Shown in pieces: positions 54,353-64,000 of a stretch of DNA of 64,000 nt. The notes under the pieces were generated by a model. That model was not told the DNA's origin. It made no database searches and was given only the letters and a program-made list of their open reading frames with translations. The translations under genes and the position numbers were made by a program. Source of the DNA: JBGSUZ01 sp963677505 (lineage in GTDB: Bacteria > Bacillota > Clostridia > Peptostreptococcales > Acidaminobacteraceae); assembly GCA_963677505.2 (NCBI GenBank), contig CAXXWB010000045.1, positions 20,272 through 84,271 on the forward strand, written 5' to 3'. How positions within the stretch are numbered: position 1 is the stretch's first letter; every line of letters begins with the position of its first letter.

Positions 54353-56323
54353 ATGAATGTTTTGAGACGTGTTACAATCGTCTCTATAATATTATTTTCA
54401 ATTATTGGAGCGATTTCTTTTGCAGGTTCAAGACCTTTTGAAAATGAGCTGGGCAAAACTGACCATAAATTGGTGATAGCTGGAGATTTGAATTACCCAC
54501 CTTTTGAGTTTGTTTCAAAGGAAAATCCTTTAAACTACAGAGGGTTAAATGTGGACGTAATGAGAGCCATTTCCATAGAGACTGGCGTTGAAATTGAATT
54601 GTTGCCTATGACATGGGCAGACGCAAAAAAAGCTCTAAACAAAGGGGAAATTGACGCCATACAAGGCATGATTAAAACTAATTCTAGAGAAGTAATCTAT
54701 GATTTTTCAGAACCCTATTATATTAGTGAGCAAATGATATTTGTCAGAACTGAAAATAAGGACATCGCCAGTCTTGAAGATTTAAAAGGGAGCCGAGTAG
54801 CGCTTCAAAAAGGTGATATAAATGAAGAAGTCATCAATCAATTTAGTGAAATTGAACTCCTTTATTATCCCGACCAAGAGTCCGCACTCCAAGCCTTAAT
54901 TTCTGGTGAAGTCGTAGCTACTCTTGGCAATAGAGCTACAGGGGTTTATCATTTACAGAGGCTCAACCTTGTAAATCGTGTAAAAATAGTAGGGGAAACT
55001 TTATCGGTAAATGAGTACTGCGTTGCTGTTAAAAAAGGCAATATGCACACTTTGGAGATTATAAATGCTGGACTTAGGTTAGTTAAAGAAAAGGGAACTT
55101 TGGTTAAAATCAATCACAAGTGGTTTGGGGAAAGTATTCCCGACAGTACCCAGTGGAAAACATTGCTCATTCTAGTGGGCATTCTAGCAACTGGTTTGTT
55201 CACCATTTTATTGTTTATATTTTTAGTCAATAAACGGCTCCATGAACAAATTCAGTCTCGTACAAAAGAGCTTCAAGAATTTAGTTATATGTTAGAAAAG
55301 AAAGATGCTCAAAAGTGGCATATTCTTAACAGTATTTCTAACGGAATTGTGGTCTTTACAAAAGATGGCGAAGTCAGCATGTTTAACCAAATGGCTACCC
55401 AGTTTATTGGAGAAGCCTTAGAACGGGGGAATTCTTGGTGCGATTTAAGGCTCTGTCAGCAAATTGGTATTGAAGTTTTTCAAACGGCTATGGATGGCAA
55501 CATCAGCTATCAAGGAACTTCTTCCTACTTGAGTCCTTCTAGTGATACAATTTATATGAAATACGATTTAACCCCAATCGATTATACAGACAATCACAAG
55601 GAATTAATTTTGCTCCTCAGTGACAACACTCAAGATAAAATATTCCATGACGTGGTCCATCAAAATGATAAGCTTAGCTCCTTAGGCCGAATGTCCGCTA
55701 GTATTGCCCATGAACTTAGGAATCCTCTAAATGCCATTAAGCAATACATCGATATCATGCCAAAGAAGTTGGACCAGCCTAAGTTTATGGAACAGGCAAT
55801 GCGTATTTTACCATCGGAATTGGTACGTCTCAATAAGATTATAGAGGGCCTCTTGGACTACTCTAAGTTTACAGACAGCCAAAAAGAAGTCGTCTATTTA
55901 AAGAAAATTATTGATGAAACCATTGCCCTTCTTAAGGTTGATTTTCTACAAAGGCGAATTAGGTTCACCACCAATGCCAATGATGAAGTAATCTTCGCAG
56001 ATCCGAAACAGCTGAAGCAGATTCTTATCAATCTCCTCATTAATGCTGTAGAAGCATTACCTGAAGAAGGCGGAAAGCTTGAAATATCTGTAGAATCTTC
56101 TGATAGAGTAGTTAAAGTCAAAGTAATAGACAATGGCAGCGGTATAGAAGCAGAAGGTTTGAAAATGGTATTTGAGCCCTACTACACGACAAAGAAAAAA
56201 GGATATGGCATGGGATTAGCTATCACAAAACAACTTGTTGAAGAAAATGGCGGCGAAATCCAAATCAGTAGCTCTGAAAAAGGAACTCATATCTTAATGA
56301 CATTTCCAAAGTACAGTCAATAA
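54353..56323 (+). CDS. Sensor histidine kinase with periplasmic-binding-protein sensor
   Basis: 656 residues: signal/TM 1-23; extracellular SBP_bac_3-like domain about 35-265 (DLNYPPFEFVSKENPLNYRG, amino-acid-binding type); TM near 270-293; PAS-like linker 320-430; HisKA with phospho-His 453 in AHELRNPLNAI; HATPase with N-box INLLINAVEAL, DNGSGIE and YGMGLAI. It probably senses an amino acid or similar ligand. No response regulator gene adjoins it, so it is an orphan kinase. Confidence 0.9.
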   Translation: MNVLRRVTIVSIILFSIIGAISFAGSRPFENELGKTDHKLVIAGDLNYPPFEFVSKENPLNYRGLNVDVMRAISIETGVEIELLPMTWADAKKALNKGEIDAIQGMIKTNSREVIYDFSEPYYISEQMIFVRTENKDIASLEDLKGSRVALQKGDINEEVINQFSEIELLYYPDQESALQALISGEVVATLGNRATGVYHLQRLNLVNRVKIVGETLSVNEYCVAVKKGNMHTLEIINAGLRLVKEKGTLVKINHKWFGESIPDSTQWKTLLILVGILATGLFTILLFIFLVNKRLHEQIQSRTKELQEFSYMLEKKDAQKWHILNSISNGIVVFTKDGEVSMFNQMATQFIGEALERGNSWCDLRLCQQIGIEVFQTAMDGNISYQGTSSYLSPSSDTIYMKYDLTPIDYTDNHKELILLLSDNTQDKIFHDVVHQNDKLSSLGRMSASIAHELRNPLNAIKQYIDIMPKKLDQPKFMEQAMRILPSELVRLNKIIEGLLDYSKFTDSQKEVVYLKKIIDETIALLKVDFLQRRIRFTTNANDEVIFADPKQLKQILINLLINAVEALPEEGGKLEISVESSDRVVKVKVIDNGSGIEAEGLKMVFEPYYTTKKKGYGMGLAITKQLVEENGGEIQISSSEKGTHILMTFPKYSQ

Positions 56324-56358
56324 CAGTGTGCTTATATAATTAATCAAGGAGGATTAGA

Positions 56359-56721
56359 ATGAACTATCAACGAAGAAGCCCAGCACTTGTACTAATTTTA
56401 AGTTTTATCACTTGCGGTATCTATTATTTTTACTGGATTTATCAAACCAGTGATAGTCTCAGAGCTTATAATAGGACAGATAGTTTAACACCTGCATTAG
56501 AGCTCTTAATAACAATTTTATGCCCACCTTATATTATTTACTGGTACTACAAATATGGTAGAATTATTTTTGAAGCGCAAAAAGAAATGGGCGTGCCTTA
56601 TCCTGAAGACAACAGTGTTTTATATCTAGTCCTCTCATTGCTTGGTGTTGGCATTGTGGGAACGATTATTATGCAGGCATCCCTTAATAAAATGTGGGAT
56701 TATTATGAAACAGCTGAATAA
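56359..56721 (+). CDS. DUF4234 membrane protein
   Basis: 120 residues; AGGAGG before the ATG. ILSFITCGIYYFYWIYQTSDSLRAY then ILCPPYIIYWYYKYGR is the DUF4234 pattern; three or so spans. Function unknown. It overlaps the next gene by 17 bases, and the two types of gene are often adjacent in Clostridia. Confidence 0.8.
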   Translation: MNYQRRSPALVLILSFITCGIYYFYWIYQTSDSLRAYNRTDSLTPALELLITILCPPYIIYWYYKYGRIIFEAQKEMGVPYPEDNSVLYLVLSLLGVGIVGTIIMQASLNKMWDYYETAE

Positions 56722-57175
56722 TCAAGGTGTTGAAAACACAAATAACAGTAGGGCAAACAACAAGAAAAGTAGGGTTAAACTGGTTGTCTTTGCCCTTGCA
56801 ATTACATTTTATGCTTTTTTTGCATATGTTTTCGGAAACGAAAGCATATGCATTTTTAAAGTCTATGCAGGATTGCCGTGCCCAGGATGTGGCATGACCC
56901 GTGCTTTTATATCGCTTTTTCAGGGAAATATCAATCAAGCGTTTTACTGGCACCCTTTATGGCCGCTGGTCGTTATTGGTCCCGCTATTTATGCCTATTT
57001 TGATAAACGTGGAAATGGGCATAAAGAAAAAAATATCTTGATTTGGATCCTATTTGCTATTTTTGTAAGCACCTATGCCTATCGGATGTACTTGTACTTT
57101 CCAGAGCAAGCGCCAATGGATTTTAATAAACATTCTTATTTTTACCAAATATATGAACATGTTGTAATATTTTAA
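56705..57175 (+). CDS. DUF2752 membrane protein
   Basis: ATG 56705 is chosen; a longer frame from 56642 lies mostly inside the previous gene. 156 residues with a Lys/Asn-rich N-terminus, then the DUF2752 signature CPGCGMTRAFISLFQGNINQAFYWHPLWPL and three spans. Function unknown. Coupled to the DUF4234 gene by overlap. Confidence 0.8.
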   Translation: MKQLNNQGVENTNNSRANNKKSRVKLVVFALAITFYAFFAYVFGNESICIFKVYAGLPCPGCGMTRAFISLFQGNINQAFYWHPLWPLVVIGPAIYAYFDKRGNGHKEKNILIWILFAIFVSTYAYRMYLYFPEQAPMDFNKHSYFYQIYEHVVIF

Positions 57176-57325
57176 TCCCACAGATTAGTAAAAATATCCC
57201 TTATAATTTTCTTTTTATTAATAAATTTGATTATATGGTCCGACAAATTTATAATAATTAATAGAGAGAATTGTCAAAATACTAGCACAATTTTGTAGTT
57301 TTTTATTTTTTTAGGGGGATATGAA

Positions 57326-59452
57326 ATGAGATTAAAAAGAAAAAAAGCAGTAAAAGTACCAAAAGTGAATTTCAAGTCACTTAAAAAAGATAAAAAAAGG
57401 CTTAAATCCATTTCTTTTAAGATTCCAGGCGCAGACAGAATGAGCTTAGGTCTAAAGTTAGCCCTTATTAATGGCTTTCTTTTCTTGGTGATTATTGGTG
57501 GTATTTTCTTTATTGCTACAAGTAAAGCAAGTGACATCATTAAAGCAGAGTCAATTGAAAAATTCAGCATTCTCAGTGATAAAATCAGCGAACAGGTCAA
57601 GTCATCACATACTAATGTTGAATCCTATGCAAGTATTATATCCAATACAGAGAGCATAAAAATTTTAGCAGATCACATTAAAGAGGAAAACAAACAAGCT
57701 TTTCAAAATGATGCTCAAGCAGTTTTGAGCGCCTATGTTTCTGCTAATGTTAGTCTTTTAGATACTATTTTCGTCGCTGATAATACTGGTATTGTCAGAG
57801 CTGACGGCAGTAGTGGAAAATACATGGGACAGAGCTTTATTGACAGAAGCTTTTTCCAACAGGCTAAAAGTGGTAAAACTACGTGGAGTGAAGTCATTCT
57901 TTCTAAAATAGACCAACAACCCGTCAAATTTTATTGTATGCCTTTGAAGAACTCAAAAGGCCAAACAGTAGGGGTCATTGGTTCTATCGTTAAAATGGAA
58001 TACATCTACAAAGTAATGGATGAAATAAAAATAGGTACATCAGGGGCAGTTTACTTAGTGGACAGTACAGGTAAAATTGTATATCACCCAGATCCAGCTT
58101 TAAGATTAAAACTTCTTACGGATGTTAAAAACAGTAATTTGTACAATAAAGTTGCTAACGTTGCCGTAGGATCATCTAATCGATTTGAGTATGTGGCAAA
58201 TGGCGTTCAAAGGCTATGTAACTATTCACCTCTGGAAACTATGACTTTATTAGTAACTATCGATGAAGATGAAGTTCTCGCACCATTGAAGAAATTAGAA
58301 TTAGCCCTAAAAATAGTTGGTATTTTCTTCTTTGTTATTGGCTTAGTAGCAGCTATACTGGTATCTAAACTGATTACGACTAAAATCAAGCACATGCAAG
58401 GTCTTATTCAAGAAGTAGCCCAGGGGAATCTTTTAGTAGAAGTAGGGAACAGTCACTTAAAACATGGCGATGAAATCTTTAAGATGGAACGTTCTTTAGA
58501 CGAAATGGTCAAATCTCTTCGTAGCCTTGTCAGGGAAATCAATGGACAATCCGTTACCATAAAATCTTCTGGCGACCAATTGTCTCAAGCTTCAGATGAA
58601 GGTGCTAGAGCAGCACAGGACATTGCTGAAAAAATTCAAGAAATGGCCATTGGTACCCAAGATCAAACCCGTTTTGCAGATGAAACCGACCGTTTGGTTA
58701 AGACTATGATTGACCAATTACATGGTGTCGTTGCTGAAATGGACAGATTGGTATCTGAATCTAATAAGACTATTGATAGTGCCAAAGATGGACAGGTTGT
58801 AATAGGTAAAACCATTGGACAAATGAATCAAATCAAAATCAGCTCAGACCAGTCTTTGCTGGTAATGACAAATTTGATACAATCTTCAAAAATGATAGGC
58901 AATATCACAGAAGCTATTTCAAGTATTTCAAATCAAACAAATTTATTGGCACTAAATGCTGCAATTGAGGCTGCAAGAGCAGGTGAAGCAGGCAGAGGTT
59001 TTGCTGTCGTAGCAGAAGAAATTCGAAAACTTGCATCCCAGTCACAAGAATCCGCTAACAGCATTGGCAATATTGTTACTGAAATACAAAAAGAAATTGA
59101 CCGTGCTAACGAAATTATCCAATCGGAAGGACTCCAAGTCAGCGAGGGGATCTCGGTTATTGAATCCACACAAGAGAAGTTTAATGAAATCATCCATAAA
59201 GTTAATGATACGGCGCAAAGTATTACAACGGTTTGGAGTGCCATTTCCCAGACTGAACTTGCAGGTGCTGAGGTCATAGAAGCTGTTGAAAAAATCAGCG
59301 ACATTATTCAAACTATGGCAGACAATGCCCAAGATGTTTCTGCATCAGCACAACAGCAAAATGCCGTTTCGGAAGAAATTTCTGCTTCTGCAGCTCAATT
59401 AACAGGAATCGCCGATGGCTTAACTGAGGTGATTAGTAAATTTAAAGTTTAG
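57326..59452 (+). CDS. Methyl-accepting chemotaxis protein (dCache sensor)
   Basis: 708 residues: a basic N-terminus (residues 1-45), TM 46-67, extracellular dCache_1 domain about 75-330 (FSILSDKISEQVKSS, GIVRADGSSGKYMGQSFIDRSFF), TM 333-352, HAMP 352-405, signalling domain 430-700 with hairpin tip NLLALNAAIEAARAGEAG near residue 540. It binds a small ligand outside and controls CheA. AGGGGG precedes the ATG. Confidence 0.93.
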   Translation: MRLKRKKAVKVPKVNFKSLKKDKKRLKSISFKIPGADRMSLGLKLALINGFLFLVIIGGIFFIATSKASDIIKAESIEKFSILSDKISEQVKSSHTNVESYASIISNTESIKILADHIKEENKQAFQNDAQAVLSAYVSANVSLLDTIFVADNTGIVRADGSSGKYMGQSFIDRSFFQQAKSGKTTWSEVILSKIDQQPVKFYCMPLKNSKGQTVGVIGSIVKMEYIYKVMDEIKIGTSGAVYLVDSTGKIVYHPDPALRLKLLTDVKNSNLYNKVANVAVGSSNRFEYVANGVQRLCNYSPLETMTLLVTIDEDEVLAPLKKLELALKIVGIFFFVIGLVAAILVSKLITTKIKHMQGLIQEVAQGNLLVEVGNSHLKHGDEIFKMERSLDEMVKSLRSLVREINGQSVTIKSSGDQLSQASDEGARAAQDIAEKIQEMAIGTQDQTRFADETDRLVKTMIDQLHGVVAEMDRLVSESNKTIDSAKDGQVVIGKTIGQMNQIKISSDQSLLVMTNLIQSSKMIGNITEAISSISNQTNLLALNAAIEAARAGEAGRGFAVVAEEIRKLASQSQESANSIGNIVTEIQKEIDRANEIIQSEGLQVSEGISVIESTQEKFNEIIHKVNDTAQSITTVWSAISQTELAGAEVIEAVEKISDIIQTMADNAQDVSASAQQQNAVSEEISASAAQLTGIADGLTEVISKFKV

Positions 59453-59465
59453 TAATTATAATAAA

Positions 59466-59515
59466 AAAGGGCGGTCTCAAAATGATTTGAAAATCATTGA
59501 GAGACCGCCTTTCTT
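59466..59515. terminator. Rho-independent terminator between convergent genes
   Basis: AAAGGGCGGTCTCA and TGAGAGACCGCCTTT pair over a loop that holds a second stem (AATGATTT/AAATCATT), flanked by A and T runs. Serves the chemotaxis gene and the GGDEF-EAL gene. Confidence 0.85.
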
Positions 59516-59532
59516 TGTCTATAATGGACTAC

Positions 59533-61824
59533 TTATTTGAAATCGCCTAACTGATACATTCTAATCAACTGGTCAAGGCTCACACCTTTTCCGTACAAGT
59601 AACCTTGGTGATATTTACAACCATTCTCAAGAAGGAAATCTGCTTGTTCTATTGTTTCAACACCTTCTGCAATAACTTTAAGATCAAAGGTATTTGCTAA
59701 ATTTATAATGATTTTTGCTATCCCGCCATCATCGTAATCAGGATAGTCTTTTACAAACGATCGGTCTATTTTTAAACAATCTATAGGCAAACGCTTAATA
59801 TATTTTAATGAAGAATAACCCGTTCCAAAGTCATCAAGGGCAATTTGAATGCCAGCCTTGCTAAGTTTGATTAAGCGTGGGACAATGCCCTCATAGTGAT
59901 CGATCAAAACCCCCTCAGTAATTTCAAGTTGAACCCTGCCAAATGAAATCTGATTAAGTTTGAACTGGTTTTCCAAATAATCCATGAACTCATCTGAATC
60001 CAAGTCAATTGCAGATAAGTTGATTGAAACGTAAATATGTGCCATTTCACGGTCGCTCATAATGTGAAGGTCTTTCATAGCTTGCTCTACGACAAAACGC
60101 TCTATTTGACCAATAAAGTGAATTTCCTCCGCAACTGGAATGAAGATAGACGGGGGAATATAGCCGTACTGTGGACTATGCCATCTGAGTAAGGCTTCAA
60201 CGCTGACCATTTTCCCAGATGCAGCATCAATAATGGGTTGATAGACTAAACTCAATTCCTTAAGGTCTATAGATTTTCGAAGGGCATTCATCATTTCAAC
60301 TTTATCTTTTATATTCTGTTCAATGGTGCTGTCATAAAATCTATAGTGGTCTGCCTTATTTTCCTTTGCAATGACCAATGCAGTAGAAGCATTTTTTAAA
60401 ATTTCCTTTGAACTGGTTGCATCCCCAGGGAAGGTCGATATACCGTAACTGGCAGTTAGGTAGATAGTCTTTCCACTAACTTCAAAGGGCTTATTCAATA
60501 TATATCGTAAATAATCTAACCGCGGAATCAAATCGTCTAACAACTTCAAACCATAAAATATAAGACCGAATTCATCTCCCGCAATTCTAGAAATAGAGTC
60601 TGCATTTGCAGCATTTCTAAGGCGTTCCGCCACTTCTTTTAAAAGAGCGTCACCGCTTTCCAGACCATAAGCTTCATTAACTCTTCTAAAGTTGTCTATA
60701 CCAATGACGATGAGGGCTCCGATTTGTTGATCCGTCGTTGACCGTCTAATATACTCATCAATTTTCTTACAAAGGGTTTGCTTATTGGGGAGTGCAGTCA
60801 GTGTATCGTATTGCTTCATAAAGGCAATTTGCTCATCCATTCTATCTCTAAGGCCCATTTCGTCTTTCAACAGTTCATTTTGTGCCATAAGCTGCTGAAC
60901 CGTGGCCTTAATTTCGCCCGTCATGTCATTAAAAGATTCTGCCAAAATTCCAAATTCATCATCCGACTCAATTTCAATAGTCACATCGAAGCGACGCTTT
61001 TTAATACGTTGGGTGGCCTCAATCAATGATTTCAAGTTTAAGGTCATCTTGTCATAGAGGAAGAATAAGGTTGTTGCTATAATCGCAAAAAGTAACAACA
61101 TCATTGCAGCTTGCTTAAGTAAAATGTCATTTGCATTATTGACAATTGAAGTCTTCATATGGTCGTAAGGTAGTGAAAAATCTGATTCAGGTACACATAA
61201 CCCGAAGACCCAGTGTTCATATTCATTAGAATGAACGGTATCCCAGTTTTTAAAACTTGTTAGTTGTTTTGTAATGACCCAATAATTCACATTCTCAATT
61301 TCAATAGATTGGACCATGGGTTCCGTACTTGTTGCCAACTTAATGTTCTTTACGGCATCTACCGAACTGTCTTTAAAAGTACTTTTAAGCTTTAATGTAG
61401 ATACCCCTATGTCGTTTAGGGCCAGTATCGAACCATCTTCTCGACTTAGAAAAGCAAAAGCATTTTTACTGACTTGAATATCTTCAATAAGTTTATATAT
61501 TTTCCCAAAGACAGCATTGAAAGAGCGTTCATTTTGAGGTTTCTCTTCTAAATATTCATCACTAGCAAGGTGCTGAATTTGATAATCAATATATTTGGCG
61601 TGACTAATCAAATGAGAACTGAGTAGGAACTCACTATTTTCTCTGGTTTTAGCTTCAATTTCCTCAACGGATTTATTCTTTAAATGACTTAGGCCTTGAT
61701 TAGAAATAACCATACTCAATATAAAACACAAAAATAAGCCCGACAGGGTAATGGTCATTATTTTTTTTATGAAACTTTTGGATAAGTATTTTATAAATTT
61801 CAAAGATTTAAACCAAGTTAACAT
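59533..61824 (-). CDS. Membrane GGDEF-EAL signalling protein
   Basis: Start ATG 61824 after AAAGGG; an upstream ATG at 61893 lacks a ribosome site. 763 residues: TM 20-42, extracellular sensor about 45-240, TM near 250-270, HAMP, GGDEF domain with signature AGDEF (RIAGDEFGLIFYG), and EAL domain with VEALLRW, LEITEG, LDDFGTGYSSL, LKIDRSFV and AEGVET, so the phosphodiesterase site is complete. The AGDEF form can be active or serve as an allosteric site. It turns over cyclic di-GMP. Confidence 0.92.
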   Translation of the reverse strand: MLTWFKSLKFIKYLSKSFIKKIMTITLSGLFLCFILSMVISNQGLSHLKNKSVEEIEAKTRENSEFLLSSHLISHAKYIDYQIQHLASDEYLEEKPQNERSFNAVFGKIYKLIEDIQVSKNAFAFLSREDGSILALNDIGVSTLKLKSTFKDSSVDAVKNIKLATSTEPMVQSIEIENVNYWVITKQLTSFKNWDTVHSNEYEHWVFGLCVPESDFSLPYDHMKTSIVNNANDILLKQAAMMLLLFAIIATTLFFLYDKMTLNLKSLIEATQRIKKRRFDVTIEIESDDEFGILAESFNDMTGEIKATVQQLMAQNELLKDEMGLRDRMDEQIAFMKQYDTLTALPNKQTLCKKIDEYIRRSTTDQQIGALIVIGIDNFRRVNEAYGLESGDALLKEVAERLRNAANADSISRIAGDEFGLIFYGLKLLDDLIPRLDYLRYILNKPFEVSGKTIYLTASYGISTFPGDATSSKEILKNASTALVIAKENKADHYRFYDSTIEQNIKDKVEMMNALRKSIDLKELSLVYQPIIDAASGKMVSVEALLRWHSPQYGYIPPSIFIPVAEEIHFIGQIERFVVEQAMKDLHIMSDREMAHIYVSINLSAIDLDSDEFMDYLENQFKLNQISFGRVQLEITEGVLIDHYEGIVPRLIKLSKAGIQIALDDFGTGYSSLKYIKRLPIDCLKIDRSFVKDYPDYDDGGIAKIIINLANTFDLKVIAEGVETIEQADFLLENGCKYHQGYLYGKGVSLDQLIRMYQLGDFK

Positions 61825-62084
61825 ATATGACCCTTTCCGATAGACAAACATCATTGAGTTTGCCAAATGTACACAATTAAATATTCTACGCAACAGTCTA
61901 ATTATATCTAATTTATCCTTAATCCCTAGCTATATTGCCAAAAAATAAGCTGAAAAAATGCATTAATTTTCTTTTCAAATAAAGTAAATTCAATGGTTTA
62001 CAAGAATGTAACAAATTAGGACAACCTGTTTTGCTATTTCATTGTAAACCCAGTATAATAGAAGAGAATTTAGGAGGTGATTTA

Positions 62085-62500
62085 TTGAATTATCACATAA
62101 AGATAGAAGCATATGAAATATTCCTTGCAAGAGAAAAATGCCTCGGTATATGGAATGATGAATTGTATCCTATTGAAGGGTTAGATTTTGACTTAGTATC
62201 TACTTGGATGGCCTATATGCCTACCGATGCCTTTGATATTGAGTATTATGAAGATGACTGCGAAATATGTCGCCAAAGCCTAGAGGCAAAAAAAGATTGG
62301 TCCCTTATTTAGAAGGTCATTTTTATGTATTTACAAAAGAAGGGAAATTTGTAATTACATCCAATCACCCTGACTTTGTTGCAGGTTCCTATGAAGAATT
62401 ATCCCTTAAAGGGATCGTCGATCAAAGTTATATTATGAGCGTTATTGTGTGTCCTAATTGCAGCCATTATCAATTCTCATTGGAGCAGGTTGACATGTAG
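62085..62500 (+). pseudogene. DUF3785 protein, frameshifted
   Basis: TTG 62085 after AGGAGGTG. The first frame gives about 75 residues (NYHIKIEAYEIFLAREKC...EYYEDDCEICRQSL); a shift in the A7 run near 62290 continues LVPYLEGHFYVFTKEGKFVITSN and SVIVCPNCSHYQFSLEQ to 62500. CEIC and CPNC are a likely zinc ribbon. The joined protein of about 138 residues matches what I recall of DUF3785, a Clostridia-specific family of unknown role. Restored by one base. Confidence 0.75.
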
Positions 62501-62573
62501 TTTCCATTGATATATCAACCTTTTCATGGTAAAATAATGGCAATGTCAGTCGTCAGACAATATGGAGGGAAAC

Positions 62574-63625
62574 ATGATACGTACACTTTCTTTTGATAAT
62601 AAAGTCCTTACTTTATTAGATCAACGTTTTTTACCCCAAAGGGTAGATTATTATACTTGTAATACCTATCAAGATGTCATTTATAGCATTAAAGAAATGG
62701 TCGTCAGAGGGGCTCCTGCTATTGGCGCCGCTGCTGCTTATGGCTATTATATGGCCGCAGAAGGGTTTCAGTTTGAACCTGATTATGTTCAAAAATTGGC
62801 AAATGCCAGTGAGGAAATCTATCAAGCCAGACCTACTGCAGTAAATCTTATGTGGGCTGTAAATCGCATGCGTCAAACCAGTGAATCTATTTCTAAACTT
62901 TCTATTAATGAACAGGTGGAACTTCTAAAAAAAGAAGCCATCGCCATTCATGAAGAAGATATTCAAATGAATCAGCAAATTGCCGATTTTGGTGCAACGC
63001 TTATTTCTAATGGGGCAACTGTTTTAACCCATTGTAATACTGGCTCACTAGCCACTACAGGGGTCGGGACGGCTCTTGGTGTTATTAAAGAAGCTTTTAA
63101 GCAAGGCAAAGTTTCAAAGGTCTATGCCGATGAAACTCGTCCAAGATTCCAAGGTGCCCGATTAACCGCTTGGGAGTTGGTTCAAGAACAAATTCCTTCT
63201 TGTCTCATTACAGAAGGGACCGCCGCTACCTTAATTCGAGACGGAGCGATTAGCTGTATTATAGTCGGTGCAGATAGAATTACCCTTAATGGTGATACTG
63301 CCAATAAGATAGGCACCTTTATGCTTTCGGCACTCGCAAAAGTTTATAATGTACCTTTCTATATTGCTGCGCCTACGACAACCATAGATTTTGACATGGT
63401 TTACGGCAAGGATATAGAAATAGAAGAAAGAGATGCATCAGAAGTGACCCACATTGGAGCAGAACAAATTGCACCTGAGGGCATTTGTGTTATAACCCTG
63501 CTTTTGATGTAACACCAAATGAAAACATTACGGCGATTATCACAGAACTCGGTGTTATTAAGCCGCCGTATTTAGAAAATTTAAAAGCTTTGAAAATAGA
63601 CTTTAGAAGATATTTAAGTAAATGA
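62574..63625 (+). pseudogene. mtnA: Methylthioribose-1-phosphate isomerase, frameshifted near 3' end
   Basis: ATG 62574 follows GGAGGG. It converts methylthioribose 1-phosphate to methylthioribulose 1-phosphate in methionine salvage. Motifs VRGAPAIGAAAAYGY, LTHCNTGSLATTGVGTALGV (catalytic Cys), ETRPRFQGARLTAWEL and VGADRI (catalytic Asp) are complete. The frame ends at 63512 by an indel near 63493; adding one base reads CVYNPAFDVTPNENITAIITELG to 63625, giving the family's about 350 residues. Followed by mtnP. Confidence 0.88.
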
Positions 63626-63661
63626 TATCAACAATAGAAAGTATTATTCGGAGGTTGAACA

Positions 63662-64000
63662 TTGAAAGCCATTATCGGTGGAACTGGAATCTATCAGATT
63701 GAAAATGTTGGAGAAATGAAAACCATTGAAGTTCAAACGCCATATGGTATTGTCTCAATGGATCAAACCCTAGTGAATGGGGTTGAACTCGTATTTTTGG
63801 CTCGCCATGGCAAAGGACACAAGACACCGCCACATATGATTAACTACCGTGCCAATATGATGGCACTTAAAGAAATTGGCGTAGATGAAGTCCTTGGCAC
63901 TTGTGCCGTTGGTTCTTGTCATGAAGAATTGGCACCAGGTGAGCTGGTTCTAATGACCGATTTCTTAGACTTTACAAAGGGAAGAACCCAAACCTACTTT
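63662..64000 (+). CDS. mtnP: S-methyl-5'-thioadenosine phosphorylase (3'-truncated by window)
   Basis: TTG 63662 after GGAGG. The visible 113 residues begin KAIIGGTGIYQIENVG with the phosphate-binding GGTGIY and continue LARHGKGHKTPPHMINYRANMMALKEIGV and GTCAVGSCHEELAPGELVLMTDFLDFT, typical of MTAP-type purine nucleoside phosphorylases. It supplies methylthioribose 1-phosphate to MtnA, so the two form a salvage unit. Confidence 0.92.
   Translation, partial: MKAIIGGTGIYQIENVGEMKTIEVQTPYGIVSMDQTLVNGVELVFLARHGKGHKTPPHMINYRANMMALKEIGVDEVLGTCAVGSCHEELAPGELVLMTDFLDFTKGRTQTYF

Overview
The window reads as chromosome from a low-GC, anaerobic Firmicute of the class Clostridia, perhaps a Fusibacter or Acidaminobacter relative; the genus is a guess. 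Support comes from strong AGGAGG-type ribosome binding sites, frequent TTG starts, a giant 2-hydroxyacyl-CoA dehydratase activase, a selenocysteine tRNA, a DUF3785 protein and a class IIC group II intron.

Region 1 (1-12829) is an integron gene-cassette array, the most striking part of the window. Nine complete, near-identical attC sites of 119 or 125 bp, plus one remnant, follow small plus-strand genes. Each attC begins with a core like GYNTAAC and ends with GTTANRY. In seven of eight neighbouring pairs the first seven bases after the previous attC cut are the exact reverse complement of the core opening the cassette's own attC, which is the signature of cassettes inserted one by one. Cargo includes small membrane proteins, immunity-protein-like proteins, a DUF5677-like protein, a lipid-anchored or secreted protein, a Doc toxin with its antitoxin, a GNAT acetyltransferase and a GIY-YIG nuclease gene split by an IS200 element. 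Two IS3-family copies lie inside cassettes. No integrase is in the window; gene and attC polarity place intI and attI to the left of base 1. Integrons are known mainly from Proteobacteria and a few other phyla, so one in a Clostridia chromosome is notable.

Region 2 (12830-20050) is a decayed or error-rich stretch. A copper-amine-oxidase-domain protein, two GNAT genes, a membrane protein, an unknown gene and uppP are all broken by single-base indels. Similar indels break znuB, a MATE transporter, a DUF3785 gene and mtnA later on. The shared pattern, often in A or T runs, suggests residual assembly errors as well as real decay.

Region 3 (20055-51385) is mostly intact core genome: a TtcA-like thiolase, PRPP synthetase, Xaa-Pro aminopeptidase, tRNA-Sec, PlsY, photolyase, the 1431-residue activase, AlaX, an orphan adenine methyltransferase, an ECF S component, methionine aminopeptidase with a SEC-C finger, ComEC, HolA, an ABC exporter, and a zinc-uptake operon (znuA-znuC-znuB-zur) with a promoter and a candidate operator.

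Region 4 (51420-64000) starts with a group IIC intron inserted immediately after the ung terminator, the classic site for this class. It continues with ung, tRNA-Leu(CAG), an orphan sensor kinase, a chemotaxis receptor, a GGDEF-EAL protein, a DUF3785 gene and the methionine-salvage pair mtnA-mtnP, the last cut off by the window edge.
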